49,721 bases of DNA from Chitinophagaceae bacterium PMP191F (GTDB taxonomy: Bacteria; Bacteroidota; Bacteroidia; Chitinophagales; Chitinophagaceae), in the NCBI GenBank assembly GCA_001302245.1, contig LGYU01000028.1:1-49721 (forward strand). Direction: 5' to 3'. Positions 16,151-25,311 of this stretch are shown here, piece after piece (within the stretch, counting starts at the first letter, position 1; each line of letters begins with the position of its first letter). The translations under genes and the position numbers were made by a program. The notes beneath the pieces are model-generated. The model was given only the letters and a program-made list of their open reading frames with translations, ran no database searches and was not told the DNA's origin.

Positions 16151-18477
16151 GCATTGTTGTTGTCAGTAATGAAATAATATTCTTTATATGGTTTCTGATC
16201 GCTGAATACGTTCGTGAATTTGATAACGTAGGTAAACGTGTCGTTTCCGCCGATCACCATTCCCAGCGGAGTATTGCCGGCATCCACTACCACGGCTCCT
16301 GAGTCGCCAGGTCTTGAAGGTGCTTTCTTTTTTTGTGTTACAGGATCTTTTACCGTAATGGTAAATACATCTTCTATGGTATGCAGCTTCCCATCCGGGT
16401 ACTTGATCTGCGCATTGATCTTATAGTGGAAAATGGTAGCATCTACCGGTGGCGCATCAGGTTTATTGAACCTGCTTTTGAATTTTACGGCAGTACTTGT
16501 TAAACCATCAAAGGGTTTTACTTCACGATGCTGGGCGTTTATTGGTAAAGGATGATTGGTAATGGTGTTCTGGTCATTGCATAGCGCAATGCCTACATCC
16601 ACACCATCAGTATCGGAAAGATAGCCATGTACTACTGAACCAATGACTGTATTGTTAACATCAACAATGTCTTTCTGCAGAATATCTCTGGTCCAGTCAC
16701 TGTTATCTTTCAATACATGCCAGCACGATAACAGGTATTTATTGTTATCTTTTTTATTGGCAAGAAAACAGCCCAGTGTGCCGTGTCCCAGCGCCATTTT
16801 TTTGTTGCCAATAGCACCGCTAAGGGTTCCCAGGTGTACTTCATTGGTTGATGTTATTTCATACACAAGCAGAAATGTTTTTCCCCGGTCACTGGTAGTA
16901 GTACCGTATTTGCCGGTCAGATAGGTAGCTACCTGTTGGTTTTCTACATATACAGTAATGGTGGTTGCAGGATTATCCGACGGATCTATGGCCAGTGCAA
17001 CAATGCCGGGTTCCTGGCGCAGCTTTTCTGTAAGATTTTCCAGCGCTGTTTCTATAGGTTCTTTTTTGTTAATGACTACCTGTTGCGGTGAAGTGCTTTT
17101 AGTGGAAGCCGGCGTAGTATCTGTTGCTGACGCGGCATCGGCCGGTACATCTTTTTCCTCAGGTTTAACACCTGCTCCACGTATAGCGACCAGTTTTTTC
17201 AACAGATCGAACCAGAACGGTGCACCCAGCGATAACATCAGCCCGGTAATGATCAGTCCCCAGAAGTTTAAATTAAAGGGTAACAGGCGTAATGCAATGT
17301 ATTCTGCCTTGTCCCAGAAACCATAGGGCACCTGTCCTTCCACTTTCATCATATTGTTCTTACCGGGTGTAAACGATGTTATCTGTACAAAATCGGTTTC
17401 ATAACTTGTATTCACCTGGTTTAGTAACACAATACGTTGCAGTTCCTGTGTTTTCAGAGATGATTGCAACGCTTTGCGTGCAGAATCATTAGACACTAAT
17501 CTTATGCTATCCAGCGTTTCGCGTATAGACGTATTGACATCGATGATTTTGTAGATCTGTTCAGTATATTTCTGCGGGATCTCAACATCAGCACTTTTGG
17601 TCAGTTTGGATAAATTCCAGCCCATTCCCAACGCATAGCTGGCATCTTGTATATCATTATTAATATTGGCCCAGCCACTGTCAATAGTGGCCTGTGCTGC
17701 GGAGGCTCCGTTATTACTGAGAAATGCCTGGTACCGGGCAGTGTCTTTTGCCAGTTCCACGGCCATGTTCACCATTTGTGCACGGGCATCTTTGTCTTTG
17801 GAAAGCTTGCGGGCTATCTGTATGGTATCTACATTAAAGTAGGCAGCTATAATAAACCCGGTGGTAAACAGCAATACCTGCATTTTTCTTTTGTACCAGC
17901 CGGTTGCTCTGTCCTGTGTTTCATTATACCAGGCTTCCAGTTTCTTTTTGAAGGTGTCAATATCTCCTTCGGCATCGTGTGCTATATCACGCAGACGTTT
18001 CAGGGTTTGTGGTTGTATATGATGCGTGTTGAATTGCAAACAGAAACAGATCCGTTGCATATCCTCTGTGCCGCTGCCTTTGTCGCGCAGCAGTTGAACC
18101 ATGCTTTCTGAAAAAGCGCCTGCTGACAGATAGGAGGGTTTGGTTTGCGTAAAGAACGTTTTTCGTTCTCCTGCTGTATCTACCAGGTATTTAACACCGG
18201 GTTGCTCATAAAATTTGCCGGCAAAACTGTTTTTAAAATCCGGGTATTCTTTTAAAAAGAATTGTTTGATCACTTCCCGTTTGTTTGCGTATTTCAGTTT
18301 GCCGTGTTCATCAACATAGCCATCGTTCAGCATTTTTTCAATGGAAACACGCAGCAGTCGTGAGCGGATACCCATCCAGGTAGAAAACATTTCACCCAGT
18401 ATGGTAATTAACAGGCTGTACAAAAGGTAAACGAGTACGAGCCCGATAAATACATCAAGGACTACACTATTAAACAT
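16147..18477 (-). CDS. Three-TM membrane protein with C-terminal trypsin-like serine protease domain
   Basis: 776 aa. TM1 is about 6-30, TM2 about 198-218 (KMQVLLFTTGFIIAAYF), TM3 about 404-424. The N-terminal part (VYLLYSLLITILGEMFSTWM, then PSYLSAGAFSESMVQLL) resembles a family of bacterial membrane proteins of unknown function that I recall but cannot name. A Thr/Ser/Ala linker (445-465) leads to a trypsin-fold domain with an intact triad: His587 in LSCWHVLKD, Asp627 in GVDVGIAL, Ser726 in PGDSGAVVV. Positive charges after TM1 and TM3 suggest N-out topology with the protease in the cytoplasm. It lies 76 bp after the C1 peptidase gene and overlaps the 888-aa gene by 4 bp. Confidence 0.85.
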   Translation of the reverse strand: MFNSVVLDVFIGLVLVYLLYSLLITILGEMFSTWMGIRSRLLRVSIEKMLNDGYVDEHGKLKYANKREVIKQFFLKEYPDFKNSFAGKFYEQPGVKYLVDTAGERKTFFTQTKPSYLSAGAFSESMVQLLRDKGSGTEDMQRICFCLQFNTHHIQPQTLKRLRDIAHDAEGDIDTFKKKLEAWYNETQDRATGWYKRKMQVLLFTTGFIIAAYFNVDTIQIARKLSKDKDARAQMVNMAVELAKDTARYQAFLSNNGASAAQATIDSGWANINNDIQDASYALGMGWNLSKLTKSADVEIPQKYTEQIYKIIDVNTSIRETLDSIRLVSNDSARKALQSSLKTQELQRIVLLNQVNTSYETDFVQITSFTPGKNNMMKVEGQVPYGFWDKAEYIALRLLPFNLNFWGLIITGLMLSLGAPFWFDLLKKLVAIRGAGVKPEEKDVPADAASATDTTPASTKSTSPQQVVINKKEPIETALENLTEKLRQEPGIVALAIDPSDNPATTITVYVENQQVATYLTGKYGTTTSDRGKTFLLVYEITSTNEVHLGTLSGAIGNKKMALGHGTLGCFLANKKDNNKYLLSCWHVLKDNSDWTRDILQKDIVDVNNTVIGSVVHGYLSDTDGVDVGIALCNDQNTITNHPLPINAQHREVKPFDGLTSTAVKFKSRFNKPDAPPVDATIFHYKINAQIKYPDGKLHTIEDVFTITVKDPVTQKKKAPSRPGDSGAVVVDAGNTPLGMVIGGNDTFTYVIKFTNVFSDQKPYKEYYFITDNNNA

Positions 18478-18553
18478 AAACAGTTTTTTCGCCTACTCTG
18501 ATCCGTTTTCGGCTTCCCGGTTGTTAGTAAAAGGAGAGAGAAGAAGAAAGTTG

Positions 18554-19543
18554 TTATTTATCAGCACCAAACTGGTGAGTATCGATCCATTCGGCTTTGG
18601 TCATGCTCCACCAGTCGTCGGCAATACCACGCAGTACATATTCATAAGGAAGCCAGCCATAACCTTTTTCGCCCCATTCGGTACCCCATGAATTGCGGAT
18701 CATAATGGCGCCCGTGGTTACGATCTTCCTGTTGCCGGGATTAACAATTTTGATATTGTCGTCGTATCCCACCGTCATTACGGCATGACCACCATCTACA
18801 CTTTCTTTTTTATCGGGGAAAGGAATCTTACCATCATCGGCCAGATCCAGGGAAGAATAACAGGTAAAACCAAATACCAGTGGCAAGCCATTGCGCAGGC
18901 TGTCTTTGATCTTTTCCAGCAATTGAGGTTTGGTAACACCTGCACCATCCAGCCGGTAGTATAATAACGCCTGGAAATTTTGTGCATAGGAATACAAAAA
19001 GGCACTGGGTTCCTCATTGAACTTATGTTCCAGGTAGGGCCAGTATTTTTCGGGTGGAACACCAAACAGTGCCATGGCACCCATCATGGTGCGCAGGTAG
19101 GCACCGTCATCGGCATCCCAGCCCAGCAGGTTGCGGGTAGCTTTATACAGGAAAAGTCGTGAAGCATCTATGTATTTACCAAAGGCCCTGCGTTCAAAAT
19201 ATTCATACAGGGCAGTGCCGGCATGCGCGGTGCAGGAGCCCAGTTGCCCCTGGTCTTCAATAGGCGAACACCATTGCCGCAGATCTACTTTAGTTGGAAC
19301 AGCCGTTTTGGCGCTTTTGGTTGCACCGGCGGTTTTTCTTTTACGCGTGTTGACCCGGCTCAGTATTTCATTAACAGATTCTTTGGCACCTCTGGCGGCT
19401 TGTTTAACGGTGAGATCGTCGGTAGAGGGGGTATTGTCGCGATAATCGGGCAGGTCTTTTAACCAGCCTTTTCCCTTGCGGGACGCAATACTTGACATAT
19501 AGATATGGTTTATGGTTTGTACATCCTTTGTTACGGATCTCAT
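18554..19543 (-). CDS. C1A papain-like cysteine peptidase, no signal peptide
   Basis: 329 aa. All papain landmarks are present: Gln98 and Cys104 in EDQGQLGSCTAHAGT, His253 in VDGGHAVMTVGYDD, Asn284 in MIRNSWGTEWGEKGYGWLPY. The N-terminal 85 residues are charged and flexible and carry GWLKDLPDYRDNTP, the conserved lead-in of bacterial C1 peptidases of this type. No signal peptide or membrane helix is seen, so a cytoplasmic location is likely. An alternative start (Met16, 19498) would remove only the first 15 residues. It is the first gene of the four-gene cassette, which ends at the terminator 12437-12476. Confidence 0.92.
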   Translation of the reverse strand: MRSVTKDVQTINHIYMSSIASRKGKGWLKDLPDYRDNTPSTDDLTVKQAARGAKESVNEILSRVNTRKRKTAGATKSAKTAVPTKVDLRQWCSPIEDQGQLGSCTAHAGTALYEYFERRAFGKYIDASRLFLYKATRNLLGWDADDGAYLRTMMGAMALFGVPPEKYWPYLEHKFNEEPSAFLYSYAQNFQALLYYRLDGAGVTKPQLLEKIKDSLRNGLPLVFGFTCYSSLDLADDGKIPFPDKKESVDGGHAVMTVGYDDNIKIVNPGNRKIVTTGAIMIRNSWGTEWGEKGYGWLPYEYVLRGIADDWWSMTKAEWIDTHQFGADK

Positions 19544-20197
19544 GTCAACACCTTTACCAGAGAAGGATTAAAAACGGTAAAAGCATTGTGTTCTTTTGTG
19601 TGTGGGTCGCTGTAATGATCCGGAACTTATACAAGGTAGTAAGATAGCAATTTTCTCATTACCTGTTCGCGGATCCTGTGGTTTAGCCGGCACTTTTATT
19701 ATTTAAACGCAGGGCATTTAGGGTTGCCGGCAACTGGTTTTCTCTATATTCAGCCGAACCGGAAACGGGTGTATATGCGTTTAGCAAAAGTCTGTAAGGC
19801 GCATCACATTGGGTTCTTGCCCATAAAGTTCAGCCTATAATCATCAGCAGAACAGGTGAAAATAACCTTTTTAAAGCAGGTGATTTTATCCGGAGATCCT
19901 TTTGCGCATATATCTGCAGGTGACGAAGCGTCAGCAAAAATGATGTTGAAATGACAAATTTGCTTTCTTCTGTACTGCGATCCCGGACGCAGAATATTAT
20001 AGATGAAATTCAAAACATTGACCATAATGATTGACATGCTGAATAATGTTCCAGCCTGTTTGGAGCGTGTGGTACTGAAATTTACATGAACACATTACTG
20101 CGAATGACGGGGAAGATTGCGGCATGCCTTGATCTGCTCCTGCATAGCCCTGAACATGAGACAGTTAGACAGGTTGCAAACTGGCAGAAATTACCGG
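19544..20197. other. Intergenic region between C1 peptidase gene and dnaK
   Basis: About 650 bp between divergent genes. It holds the upstream region of the protease cassette (no good TAnnTTTG element found). One 52-codon ORF at 20086-20244 runs through the dnaK promoter. A minus-strand 77-codon ORF (19804-20037) has no recognisable features. A palindrome GTTGCCGGCAAC lies near 19721-19732. No gene is firmly supported. Confidence 0.5.
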
Positions 20198-20229
20198 CTG
20201 ACATACTAACTGACATTTTAACACCTTTG
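20198..20229 (+). promoter_or_regulatory. Probable promoter of dnaK
   Basis: CTGA at 20198, a 20-bp spacer, then CACCTTTG at 20222-20229, the same -7-like octamer as before nrnA. Upstream is a short direct repeat, CTGACATACTAACTGACATT. No CIRCE inverted repeat is present, so HrcA control is not indicated. Confidence 0.5.
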
Positions 20230-20283
20230 GCAGTGGCGGCATAATCATTGATAACCATAAGAGAACATTAAATTCAAGCAATT

Positions 20284-22197
20284 ATGGGAAAGATTATAGG
20301 AATTGACCTCGGTACCACCAATAGCTGCGTGTCAGTGATGGAAGGTAATGAACCCGTGGTGATTGCCAATGATGAGGGACGCCGTACCACCCCGTCTGTT
20401 GTGGCTTTTCTGAAAAACGGCGAGCGTAAAGTGGGCGACCCGGCCAAACGCCAGGCCATTACTAACCCGCAGAATACTATTACCAGTGTAAAACGTTTTA
20501 TGGGTCGTCGTTTTGACGAAGTGACCGAAGAGATCAGTCACTGGAGCTATAAAGTGGTAAAAGGTGACAATAATACCGTACGTATTGACATAGACGGACG
20601 TTTATATACCCCACAGGAAATTTCTGCCATGATTCTTCAGAAAATGAAGAAAACCGCAGAAGATTATCTGGGACAGGAAGTAACTGAAGCGGTAATTACC
20701 GTTCCTGCTTATTTTAACGATGCACAACGCCAGGCAACCAAAGAAGCCGGCGAAATTGCAGGTTTAACCGTTCGCCGTATTGTGAACGAACCTACGGCTG
20801 CTGCCCTGGCCTATGGCCTGGACAAAGGCAAACACGACCAGAAAATTGCAGTGTTTGACCTGGGTGGTGGTACTTTCGATATTTCTGTGCTGGAACTGGG
20901 TGATGGTGTATTTGAAGTTAAATCTACCAATGGTGATACGCACCTGGGTGGTGACGACTTTGATAAAGTGATTATGGACTGGCTGGCCGACGAATTCAAA
21001 AAAGATGAGAACGTTGACCTGCGTAAAGACCCAATGGCTTTACAGCGTTTGAAAGAAGCTGCTGAAAAAGCTAAGATCGAATTGTCTTCTTCTTCAGAAA
21101 CAGAGATCAATCTGCCTTATATCACAGCTATTGACGGTGTTCCCAAACACCTGGTAAAAAAACTCAGCCGTTCTAAATTTGAACAACTGAGTGATAAACT
21201 GTTCGAGCGTTGCTTACGTCCTTGTGAGCAGGCGCTGAAAGATGCGGGTATGAACGCTTCTGAGATCGATGAAGTGATCCTGGTAGGTGGTAGTACACGT
21301 ATTCCTAAAGTGCAGGAAATTGTAGAGAAATTCTTTGGTAAAAAACCCAATAAAGGTGTTAACCCTGACGAAGTAGTGGCTGTAGGTGCAGCTATACAAG
21401 GTGCAGTGTTGACCGGTGAAGTGAAAGATGTACTGTTGCTGGACGTAACACCGCTGAGCCTGGGTATTGAAACAATGGGTGGTGTAATGACCCGTTTGAT
21501 CGAATCCAACACCACAATCCCTACCAAAAAATCAGAAACATTCTCTACTGCCAGCGATAACCAGCCCGGTGTTGAAATCCATGTATTGCAGGGTGAGCGC
21601 CCGATGGCCAACCAGAACAAGAGCCTGGGTCGTTTCCAGCTTACAGATATTCCGCCTGCACCCCGTGGTGTACCGCAGATTGAAGTGATCTTCGATATAG
21701 ATGCCAATGGTATTTTGCATGTAACGGCAAAAGATAAAGGCACCGGTAAAGAACAGAAGATCCGTATTGAAGCCGGTAGTGGTCTTAGCAAAGACGAAGT
21801 GGAAAAAATGAAGGCAGAAGCAAAAGCCAACGAGGCTGCTGATAAATCTGCCCGTGAAAAAGTAGATAAAGTAAACCAGGCAGACAGCATGATCTTCCAG
21901 ACTGAAAAACAGTTGAAAGATTATGGCGATAAAATCCCTGCTGATAAAAAAGCTCCGATTGAAAAGGCACTGAATAACCTGCGTGAAGCACACAAAAGCC
22001 AGGATATAGCTGCAATTGATACAGCTATGACTGAAATGAACACTGCATGGACAGCAGCCAGTGAAGAAATTTACAAGGCTACTCAAAATGCTGGTGGTGG
22101 CGCTGAAGCCGGTGCAGGCCCTAACCAGGGTGGACCTTCCAACAGTGCTGGTGGCAGTGAAAATGTAACTGATACCGAGTTTGAAGAAGTGAAATAA
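20284..22197 (+). CDS. dnaK: Chaperone protein DnaK (Hsp70)
   Basis: 637 aa, full length. ATP-dependent chaperone in the cytoplasm. The N-terminus [20 protein letters not shown] is the Hsp70 phosphate-1 signature. Further landmarks are [47 protein letters not shown], the linker [15 protein letters not shown], substrate-binding [16 protein letters not shown], and a Gly-rich tail ending DTEFEEVK (the EEVD-like end). grpE and dnaJ are not adjacent. A strong terminator follows at 22287-22310. Confidence 0.99.
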   Translation: MGKIIGIDLGTTNSCVSVMEGNEPVVIANDEGRRTTPSVVAFLKNGERKVGDPAKRQAITNPQNTITSVKRFMGRRFDEVTEEISHWSYKVVKGDNNTVRIDIDGRLYTPQEISAMILQKMKKTAEDYLGQEVTEAVITVPAYFNDAQRQATKEAGEIAGLTVRRIVNEPTAAALAYGLDKGKHDQKIAVFDLGGGTFDISVLELGDGVFEVKSTNGDTHLGGDDFDKVIMDWLADEFKKDENVDLRKDPMALQRLKEAAEKAKIELSSSSETEINLPYITAIDGVPKHLVKKLSRSKFEQLSDKLFERCLRPCEQALKDAGMNASEIDEVILVGGSTRIPKVQEIVEKFFGKKPNKGVNPDEVVAVGAAIQGAVLTGEVKDVLLLDVTPLSLGIETMGGVMTRLIESNTTIPTKKSETFSTASDNQPGVEIHVLQGERPMANQNKSLGRFQLTDIPPAPRGVPQIEVIFDIDANGILHVTAKDKGTGKEQKIRIEAGSGLSKDEVEKMKAEAKANEAADKSAREKVDKVNQADSMIFQTEKQLKDYGDKIPADKKAPIEKALNNLREAHKSQDIAAIDTAMTEMNTAWTAASEEIYKATQNAGGGAEAGAGPNQGGPSNSAGGSENVTDTEFEEVK

Positions 22198-22286
22198 CAC
22201 GTATTGCCGGATACAGATCGGATTTGGCTGAAGGTGAAACCTTTTAGCCAATGCGTGAAAAGTTAACAATGATATGAATGATAATG

Positions 22287-22317
22287 AGCCCCTGCATATT
22301 TGCGGGGGCTTTTTTTA
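22287..22317 (+). terminator. Rho-independent terminator of dnaK
   Basis: AGCCCCTGCA (22287-22296), loop TATT, TGCGGGGGCT (22301-22310): 10 bp with one G-T pair, then TTTTTT. It lies 90 bp after the dnaK stop. Confidence 0.92.
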
Positions 22318-22372
22318 TAACACGATGGTAGGATTTTGGGCAGGATGGTGCGGATGTGTTGATGTTTGATTG

Positions 22373-22393
22373 CCCCGCTGGTATCTCACCAGC
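22373..22393 (+). repeat. GCTGGT hairpin repeat, copy 1
   Basis: CCCCGCTGGT-atctc-ACCAGC. The inverted counterpart is at 22529-22549. Confidence 0.5.
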
Positions 22394-22528
22394 CGCAACA
22401 GCTTAGAATCGCTCCATATAATGTGTGGGTATTCCGAATTCGTCTTTACTGTTTCATAAAATAAGGCGAAGGAAAATTTGTGTTGTCATGGTTCTTATAT
22501 CTGCGGCGGGAGTTTGCCGACACACCGG

Positions 22529-22549
22529 GCTGGTGCTTCACCAGCGGGG
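22529..22549 (-). repeat. GCTGGT hairpin repeat, copy 2 (inverted)
   Basis: GCTGGTG-ctt-CACCAGC-GGGG, a perfect 7-bp stem. It is the reverse-complement counterpart of 22373-22393. Confidence 0.5.
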
Positions 22550-22726
22550 CGGGTTTATACAATTGCGTGAATGATATAAGTGATTGTTTATCAGTATAGA
22601 TGGGAGCGGTAGCATCCTGGCTGATCTCTCTGGTTAAGAGCCGGGAAACTGACCTGATACGAGCATGTCGCTAATACTTTTTATTTGTATTTTAGTAGCT
22701 AACCATTCCTTTAAAACCTGCCTATT

Positions 22727-23044
22727 ATGATTGCTTTATCTATTTTGTCTGCAATTGCACTTGGCTTCTTCGTGGCACATGTTTTTTTGCTGTTCACTTC
22801 TTTTGGCAAAAAAGGGTTTCAGAAACAGCGTTATTTTATGTCGCACCTGACATTGTGGATCTTCGGTGCTATCATTTTCCTGGTAGCATTTTTGTTTGCT
22901 GGTAAAGGCATGTCTTCACTGGTAGATCTATTTGATACGCCACTGAAACAGGTATTGATACTGGTGATCGTAGCTGGCCTTTCGGCAGTAGCCCATACCA
23001 TTGTTAAGCTTATGGTATTACCGGGTATAACGGCCAGGCAATAA
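22727..23044 (+). CDS. Small integral membrane protein, function unknown
   Basis: 105 aa with three predicted membrane helices (about 3-24, 42-62, 76-98), separated by a basic loop KKGFQKQRYF and a short loop AGKGMSSLVDLFDTP. A single gene, not in an operon with dnaK (terminator between) and convergent with the hemerythrin gene. No family recognised. Confidence 0.75.
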   Translation: MIALSILSAIALGFFVAHVFLLFTSFGKKGFQKQRYFMSHLTLWIFGAIIFLVAFLFAGKGMSSLVDLFDTPLKQVLILVIVAGLSAVAHTIVKLMVLPGITARQ

Positions 23045-23136
23045 ATAGTATTTACATCCTGTAATGAGATAACAATGTGCAAACGGGCAACCGGCAACAT
23101 TGCTGTATTGCTTATTTGCACATTGTTTTTATGGAA

Positions 23137-23817
23137 TTATGCCAGTATCGGGCTGCTCATAACCGCTTCTTCAACAACTATTCTGCGTTCTTCCGGCAAT
23201 TCTGCACAAGCCATTTCCCATACGGGTTGAAACACATGATCCGGGGCTGTATGCTTCATGGCGCTTAACCAGTTAATGCACTCCGCATTATTTACACCGC
23301 GTAACATCCAGCGGGAGCTGATAGCTTTTTCTTCAGGAGCAATAACCGCCAGTATAGATTGATTAATGGCCAGCAGTTCTGCATCGGTATAATGAACCCA
23401 TAACACAGGTAATACAAAGCTTTCTTCCTTGGCCATGTGTTGCAGGTTAAAGATCATGAAATCAAGAAATGCTTTTGAAAGGGCAGAGGCTGCAAATTCT
23501 CTTTCTTTTGGATCTGCAGTATGTTGTACAATATTTACCAGGGTATTGAGCTGTTGTGCCAGTGCATGATCAGTTACATGTTCATCTTCAAAATCAGAAA
23601 CCAGTTGCGGCGCATACTGTTCTATTTTTGGAAATAGCAGGTTGTCTTCATGATGGGCATGTTGCTCAAACATGTGCAGTACTGTGTTTACTTTTTCCAG
23701 GGCAATATTGGTTTCTTCTATCCGTGCAAAATGTGTTTGCTGCAGGGTTAATGCGGTATCGTACAACATGGCGCGAAGCGCTTTGTGTATCATGTTGAAT
23801 ACGTTAAATCGTTGCAT
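23137..23817 (-). CDS. Hemerythrin-like domain protein
   Basis: 226 aa, predominantly helical. Candidate di-iron ligands follow the hemerythrin spacing: His11, His53/His56-Glu57 (EQHAHHEDNLLFPKIE), His80 and His84 (EDEHVTDHALAQQL), and the later FNLQHMAKEESFVLP. A C-terminal extension (about 150-226) is not part of the four-helix core; it contains INWLSAMKHTAPDHVFQPVW, which looks like an additional short helical module. Possible roles are O2/NO sensing or iron handling. The ATG at 23817 is preferred over the in-frame TTG at 23826 because a -7 element lies just upstream at 23853-23860. Confidence 0.82.
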   Translation of the reverse strand: MQRFNVFNMIHKALRAMLYDTALTLQQTHFARIEETNIALEKVNTVLHMFEQHAHHEDNLLFPKIEQYAPQLVSDFEDEHVTDHALAQQLNTLVNIVQHTADPKEREFAASALSKAFLDFMIFNLQHMAKEESFVLPVLWVHYTDAELLAINQSILAVIAPEEKAISSRWMLRGVNNAECINWLSAMKHTAPDHVFQPVWEMACAELPEERRIVVEEAVMSSPILA

Positions 23818-23852
23818 AAAGGACAATGTTTAATAATTAATGATAGTTCCTG

Positions 23853-23860
23853 CAAAATTG
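23853..23860 (-). promoter_or_regulatory. Probable -7 element of the hemerythrin gene
   Basis: Minus strand CAATTTTG, one base from TAnnTTTG, inside the palindrome TGCAAAATTGCA (23851-23862). About 36 bp before the ATG. Confidence 0.4.
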
Positions 23861-23862
23861 CA

Positions 23863-24308
23863 GCATCGGGCAAAACGTGCACAGCAGTACCTACACCAGT
23901 TGTTGAATTGGATAGATCAACTGTGGTACAACGGTTGTAAAATGAAAATGATCGGCAGAGGACGTGCAGGAACATGTTGTTGCATTGGCAGTCCATTTAT
24001 TGGAAAAAATAGTCTTTGGATGGAATGGTTTAACTGCAATCAGGTATTGTACATAGTATACCGGCAAAGGAGCAATGCTTACCCAAATAGGACTTATTGT
24101 GTGAGTAATCAGGTGATTACCCACCTGTTTTTCACAATAAGTAATTAATTTTACAGGCAACAAAATAATTGGCGCAAAACTTGCGTTTTACGGGTAACTT
24201 TTATCCTCCCCATTTACCCTTTCCTGTTGATACGAACTCGCAAACTCCAATAATCCTGACGGAAAGCTGTACGATTCATTCTAATTCTGAAACCAAATCG
24301 TTATCAGT
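23863..24308. other. Intergenic region between hemerythrin and DUF6089 genes
   Basis: Divergent promoter region of about 450 bp. It contains a nested palindrome at 24092-24142. No credible ORF. Confidence 0.5.
24092..24142. repeat. Nested palindrome (MITE-like or long hairpin)
   Basis: Outer arms ACTTATTGTG (24092-24101) and CACAATAAGT (24133-24142) are perfect inverted repeats. Inside, GTAATC (24105-24110) pairs with GATTAC (24115-24120). The 51-bp unit could be a small insertion relic, an operator or an RNA hairpin. Confidence 0.5.
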
Positions 24309-25157
24309 ATGCGCAGACTTGTGCTGTTATGCTTTCTATTGTCACCGGTATGTATTTTTGCCCAGCAACGGCTACATGTTAATTTTTTTGGCGGGATCTC
24401 TAATTATGAAGGCGATCTGCAGGAGAAGTATTTCACCATGCAGCAGTCTAACCTGGCCGTTGGCCTGGGATTACAATATGATCTTACCAGTCATCTTGCC
24501 GTTCGGTTTAGCTTTAATTATGGTAAAGTTGAAGGCAACGATAAACAAAGTACCAAAGAGGTATTACGTGCACGCAACCTCAGTTTCCAGACAAAAATTG
24601 CAGAAGTTAACCTGTTACTGGAGTACAGCCTGTTCGATATACAGGAAAAAAGAGCCACTCCGTATGTGTTTGGCGGGGTAGCAGTATTCCATTTCAACCC
24701 GTATGCGTATGATACGCTGGGTAATAAAATATACCTGAAGCCACTGAGCACAGAAGGGCAGGGACTGCCGCAATACCCGGATCGCAAACCTTACAATCTT
24801 ACCCAGTTTGCCATTCCTTTTGGAGTGGGTGTTAAACTGCGTATTACAGATAACGCAATATTGTCGTACGAGATGGGATTTCGCAAGTTGTTTACCGACT
24901 ACCTGGACGATGTCAGCACTACCTATGTGGATGCTTTCACACTTGCACAGGAACGCGGGTTGAAAGCCGTTGAAATGTCGTACAGGGGTGGTGAACTGAA
25001 AGGTGGTAATCCGGATTACCCGGCAGATGGCGTAGTGCGCGGTGGTGCTAAATATAAAGACTGGTATTATTTCACCGGCTTTACACTTTCTATCGGTATC
25101 GGCAAAAGAAGCTACAACAGCAGAAGCGGACTGGATTGTCCGCGGCCGGTGATGTAA
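24309..25157 (+). CDS. DUF6089-type outer-membrane beta-barrel protein
   Basis: 282 aa. Signal peptide MRRLVLLCFLLSPVCIFAQ. The mature protein starts QRLHVNFFGGISNYEGDLQE, a hallmark of Bacteroidota DUF6089 proteins. It is followed by alternating strands (LAVGLGLQYDLTSHLAVRFS, TPYVFGGVAVFHFNPYAY, FAIPFGVGVKLRITDNAILS, YYFTGFTLSIGIG). The conserved insert with ELGFRKLFTDYLDDVSTTYV-type sequence is present (here MGFRKLFTDYLDDVSTTYVD). Predicted outer-membrane location; function unknown. Confidence 0.85.
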   Translation: MRRLVLLCFLLSPVCIFAQQRLHVNFFGGISNYEGDLQEKYFTMQQSNLAVGLGLQYDLTSHLAVRFSFNYGKVEGNDKQSTKEVLRARNLSFQTKIAEVNLLLEYSLFDIQEKRATPYVFGGVAVFHFNPYAYDTLGNKIYLKPLSTEGQGLPQYPDRKPYNLTQFAIPFGVGVKLRITDNAILSYEMGFRKLFTDYLDDVSTTYVDAFTLAQERGLKAVEMSYRGGELKGGNPDYPADGVVRGGAKYKDWYYFTGFTLSIGIGKRSYNSRSGLDCPRPVM

Positions 25158-25311
25158 GCTTACATGCAGTCTTGTCTGCAATATTTTATTGCACTCTTTC
25201 CATATTAACTATAGCATGCCTGCCCGTTGGTGTAAAATACCGGCGGCAGGCATATTTACATTACAGCACTGTTGTTTTTTGTTTTATCTTCAGGGAATTG
25301 TAACAACTTCC

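Larger units (their letters stand above)
22318..22726. other. Intergenic region after dnaK with inverted hairpin repeats
   Basis: No gene supported. Two related hairpins in opposite orientation, GCTGGTatctcACCAGC (22377-22393) and GCTGGTGcttCACCAGC (22529-22545), each flanked by a CCCCG/CGGGG extension. The end carries the leader of the small membrane protein. Confidence 0.55.

Noticed and set aside
19804-20037. 77-codon minus-strand ORF upstream of dnaK
   Set aside because: No recognisable features and no promoter or start context; left unannotated.
20226-20243. TTGGCAG...GCAT before dnaK as a sigma-54 promoter
   Set aside because: The GG and GC dinucleotides are two bases too close for the sigma-54 -24/-12 pattern.
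20086-20244. 52-codon plus-strand ORF (MNTLLRMTGKIAACLDLLLH...) before dnaK
   Set aside because: Looks somewhat protein-like but runs through the dnaK promoter elements at 20198-20229, so it is more likely incidental.
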